From JBKPDV01 sp046728075 (GTDB taxonomy: Bacteria > Acidobacteriota > Thermoanaerobaculia > UBA5066 > Gp7-AA6): 21,511 bases of DNA. The stretch covers positions 1 through 21,511 of the forward strand of contig JBKPDV010000223.1 in NCBI GenBank assembly GCA_046728075.1, given 5' to 3'. Position 1 is the first letter of the stretch. Each line of letters opens with the position of its first letter. Under the pieces are notes generated by a model that was given only the letters and a program-made list of their open reading frames with translations, was not told the DNA's origin and did no database searches. Made by a program: the position numbers and the translations under genes. Of this stretch, positions 19,511 through 21,511 are shown in pieces.

Positions 19511-19570
19511 ATCAACTATCGACTATCGACTACCGACTACCGACCTCTTATCCACTACCGACTACAGACT
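19511..19570. repeat. Class A heptamer array, GACTACC orientation, downstream of btuB
   Basis: Units of gactatc/gactacc type with a few irregular ones. It ends about 4 bp from the TGA stop of the BtuB gene (minus strand). Together with 19412-19471 it could form a long hairpin in a btuB-adenosyltransferase transcript. Confidence 0.85.
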
Positions 19571-19574
19571 TCTT

Positions 19575-21511
19575 TCAAAGTCTCACTTCCAGGCCGGCGG
19601 CGTAGCGGCGCCGCGGCGCCGGGAAGCCGTCGACCTCGGCATACCGCCGGTCGAAAAGATTCTCGATCCGCGCATAGGGGACGAAGCGCCCGATCGGATA
19701 CCGGGCGAAGACGTCCACGCGGACGTAGCCCGGGTCTTCGAGGCGCTCGCTCGTCAAGGCGTTGAAATCCGCGCGATTCCCGACGAGCACGGCGCGCGGC
19801 GCGACCTCGAGCTTGGAGATCGGGCGCAGAACCAGGCCGATGGAGCCCTGATGGCGCGGGCGGCGGACGAGGTCCAGCCCGGTTCCGAGATCCTTCGCGT
19901 CGAGGTAGGTGTAGCTCGCCTCGAGGGAGGCCGCCGCGCCGAGATCTGCCCGCCCGCTGACCTCGACGCCGCGGGTTCGCGCGCGCCCGACGTTGAAATT
20001 GGAGTTGCGGGTGAAGTCGTAGACGATCAGATCCCGGTAGTCGTTCCAGAAGAGAGAGATTTCCGCGCGGGCGCCTTTCCGCTGCCATTCCGCTCCGATG
20101 TCGTAGGAAACCGAGCGCTCGGGTTGAAGCTGGGGGTTGCCCGAGAAAGGATAGTAGAGCTCTCCGACGGAGGGCGCGCGGAACCCGGTGCCTGCCGAGC
20201 CGCGCAGCTTCCAGTCTCCCGCCGTCCAGGCCAAGGTCGCGCGGGGACTCCAGGCGTCCCCGAATTGCGAGTGGTGGTCGTACCGAAGCCCCGCCGTCAG
20301 GAGCGCCGGGCCGAGGCGGGCCGAGTCCTCCGCGCCCACATGCCAGAGCGTCGCGCGGGATCCCTCGAGATTCGGTCCAAAGTTGGTGGTGTCGTCCACC
20401 GTCCACCGCTCCCAGCCTCCGAAGCCGGTGATGCGGTGACTCCCGAGAGAAAACGAGTCCGAGACACGAGCCTGAAACGTTCGCGCGTCGGTGTCGTCGC
20501 GGAATCCCGTCGTCTCGAACGTGGGGCGCGAGGCCACCCAGCCGAGCACCGCCGACGCGGTATGGCCCTCCGCCGGATGAAACGTCGCCGGTAGCGAGAT
20601 CCGCTCCTCCCGCGATCTGTACCGGTCGTTGGGAGTCTCCCGGCCGACGGGACCGGGCAGGCCGAGGTCGCCGTCGAAAATCGCGCCCTCCAGTGCCAGC
20701 GTCAGGCGCTCGCCGAAGCGACCCTCGAGTCGCGCCGAGCCGGATCGTTCCCGCCAGTCGTCATTGCCGCGGTCGCCATCGGCCCGGTGGTCGCGAAAGC
20801 TCGCCGCGACGCCCCATGCTTCCGCGCCCGTCGTGAGGAAGCCGGTTGCCTCGCGCTGGCTCGCATTGCCCGCCTCCGCCGAGACGTGAACCGAGGTCTT
20901 GTCCCCCGCCGGCCGCGTGAAGATCTGAACGACTCCGCCGATCGCGTCCGACCCGTGGAGGGCGGAGAAGGGACCACGCACGACCTCGATGCGCTCGACG
21001 TTCTCCGTCGACAGGAGCGCGAAGTCATAACCCGGAAAAAACGGGGAATTCACGCGTACGCCGTCTACGAGAACGAGCGTCTGCGTCGAAGCGGCCCCGC
21101 GCAGGAACACGGAGGTCTGGGCGCCCGGACCGCCGGAGCGCGCGACTTCGACGCCCTCGACAGTACGCAGCGCGTCGGCGACCGTTTTCCAGCCGTTCTG
21201 CTCGATCTGTCTGCGCGTGATCACCGTCGCGGCGGAGCCCACCTCGGTCTCCTCCGCCGGAAAGGCGGTGGCCGTGACGACGACCGTTTCCGAGACGGGC
21301 GCCGTCTGCCCGCACGCGGCCCGGGGCGCGAACAAGAGCGCGGCTCCGAGGCCGACGACCGCGGCGGCTCGCTCGAGCCGGCTGCGCCGCGCGAGTCCAT
21401 CCAGTCCGAAGAGCAGAGCCGTGCCGAGCAGGTCACCGGCAAGGGTGTTCCAGAACCAGGGGACCGCCGCCGAATAGCAGAGCGCCAGACCCGCGACAGT
21501 TGGGGGATACG
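19575..21511 (-). CDS. BtuB-like TonB-dependent receptor, in frame with an upstream DUF6580-like membrane segment (partial)
   Basis: The receptor part has a TonB box (SETVVVTAT), a plug domain (TVADALRTVEGVEVARSGG, then VLVDGVRVNSPFF and ERIEVVRGPFSALHGSDAIGGVVQI) and a beta barrel ending in RYAAGLEVRL. It is typical of BtuB-type vitamin B12 receptors, and the cobalamin genes downstream agree. The first possible ATG/GTG/TTG start is TTG 21335, which would cut a likely signal peptide (ERAAAVVGLGAALLFAPRAA) in half. The frame has no stop up to the window edge. The 58 extra codons read as membrane protein (YPPTVAGLALCYSAAVPWFW, then NTLAGDLLGTALLFG), which I recall as the C-terminal signature of DUF6580. 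The reading is either a fusion, a non-standard start, or a sequencing error near 21340-21400. Confidence 0.85.
   Translation of the reverse strand, partial: YPPTVAGLALCYSAAVPWFWNTLAGDLLGTALLFGLDGLARRSRLERAAAVVGLGAALLFAPRAACGQTAPVSETVVVTATAFPAEETEVGSAATVITRRQIEQNGWKTVADALRTVEGVEVARSGGPGAQTSVFLRGAASTQTLVLVDGVRVNSPFFPGYDFALLSTENVERIEVVRGPFSALHGSDAIGGVVQIFTRPAGDKTSVHVSAEAGNASQREATGFLTTGAEAWGVAASFRDHRADGDRGNDDWRERSGSARLEGRFGERLTLALEGAIFDGDLGLPGPVGRETPNDRYRSREERISLPATFHPAEGHTASAVLGWVASRPTFETTGFRDDTDARTFQARVSDSFSLGSHRITGFGGWERWTVDDTTNFGPNLEGSRATLWHVGAEDSARLGPALLTAGLRYDHHSQFGDAWSPRATLAWTAGDWKLRGSAGTGFRAPSVGELYYPFSGNPQLQPERSVSYDIGAEWQRKGARAEISLFWNDYRDLIVYDFTRNSNFNVGRARTRGVEVSGRADLGAAASLEASYTYLDAKDLGTGLDLVRRPRHQGSIGLVLRPISKLEVAPRAVLVGNRADFNALTSERLEDPGYVRVDVFARYPIGRFVPYARIENLFDRRYAEVDGFPAPRRRYAAGLEVRL

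Noticed and set aside
19400..19574. Cobalamin riboswitch upstream of the adenosyltransferase
   Set aside because: The gap is filled by heptamer arrays and I see no B12-box-like conserved sequence. A riboswitch, if any, would lie upstream of btuB beyond the window.

Overview
The window is GC-rich, densely coded DNA from a diderm (Gram-negative-type) bacterium. Evidence for an outer membrane is a porin, a BtuB-like TonB-dependent receptor and a lipoprotein. The secreted proteins made of a beta-rich module, a Pro/Thr linker and a cupredoxin, the Pro-rich lipoprotein and the many short dispersed repeats suggest an environmental Acidobacteriota-like genome. That placement is an inference from gene style, not a marker-gene result. 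No rRNA, tRNA or CRISPR was seen.

Layout. (1) 1-902, minus strand: 5' part of a Bax-inhibitor-1/YccA-type membrane protein and a TPR protein. (2) 972-3432, plus strand: an envelope operon of class D-like sortase, L,D-transpeptidase and M23 peptidase, followed by a separate zinc-ribbon protein. (3) 4187-5685, minus: family 5 uracil-DNA glycosylase, a YbhB-type PEBP protein and a small charged protein. (4) 5742-9849, minus: three tandem paralogues that share a nearly identical N-terminal module but end in three different copper-site domains. A MITE-like element lies between the second and third genes in transcription order. (5) 9962-11167, plus: tyrosyl-tRNA synthetase with an almost leaderless GTG start. 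(6) 15124 down to 11123, minus: a compact operon fur - apbE - porin - FMN-binding protein - four-helix membrane protein. It is divergent from an FTR1-type iron permease (15208-15984), and a Fur-box-like palindrome lies between overlapping promoters. (7) 16047-17184: a Pro-rich lipoprotein and a small two-helix membrane protein. (8) 21511 down to 17206, minus: a cobalamin locus of BtuB receptor, PduO-type adenosyltransferase, Dph6-like PP-loop ATPase and signal-less BtuF-like protein.

The most notable points are these. The BtuB frame runs without a stop into an upstream integral membrane protein segment that resembles DUF6580, so the two are fused or translated without a recognisable start. 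The fur/apbE/FMN/porin/FTR1 block looks like an iron-linked, covalently flavinylated redox system. The copper paralogues include two CuA-like sites with lengthened ligand loops. Finally, intergenic tandem arrays of three unrelated 7-bp sequences (GGTAGTC, GATTTCG, GCTGTGA types) lie almost without exception against stop codons and often form inverted pairs.
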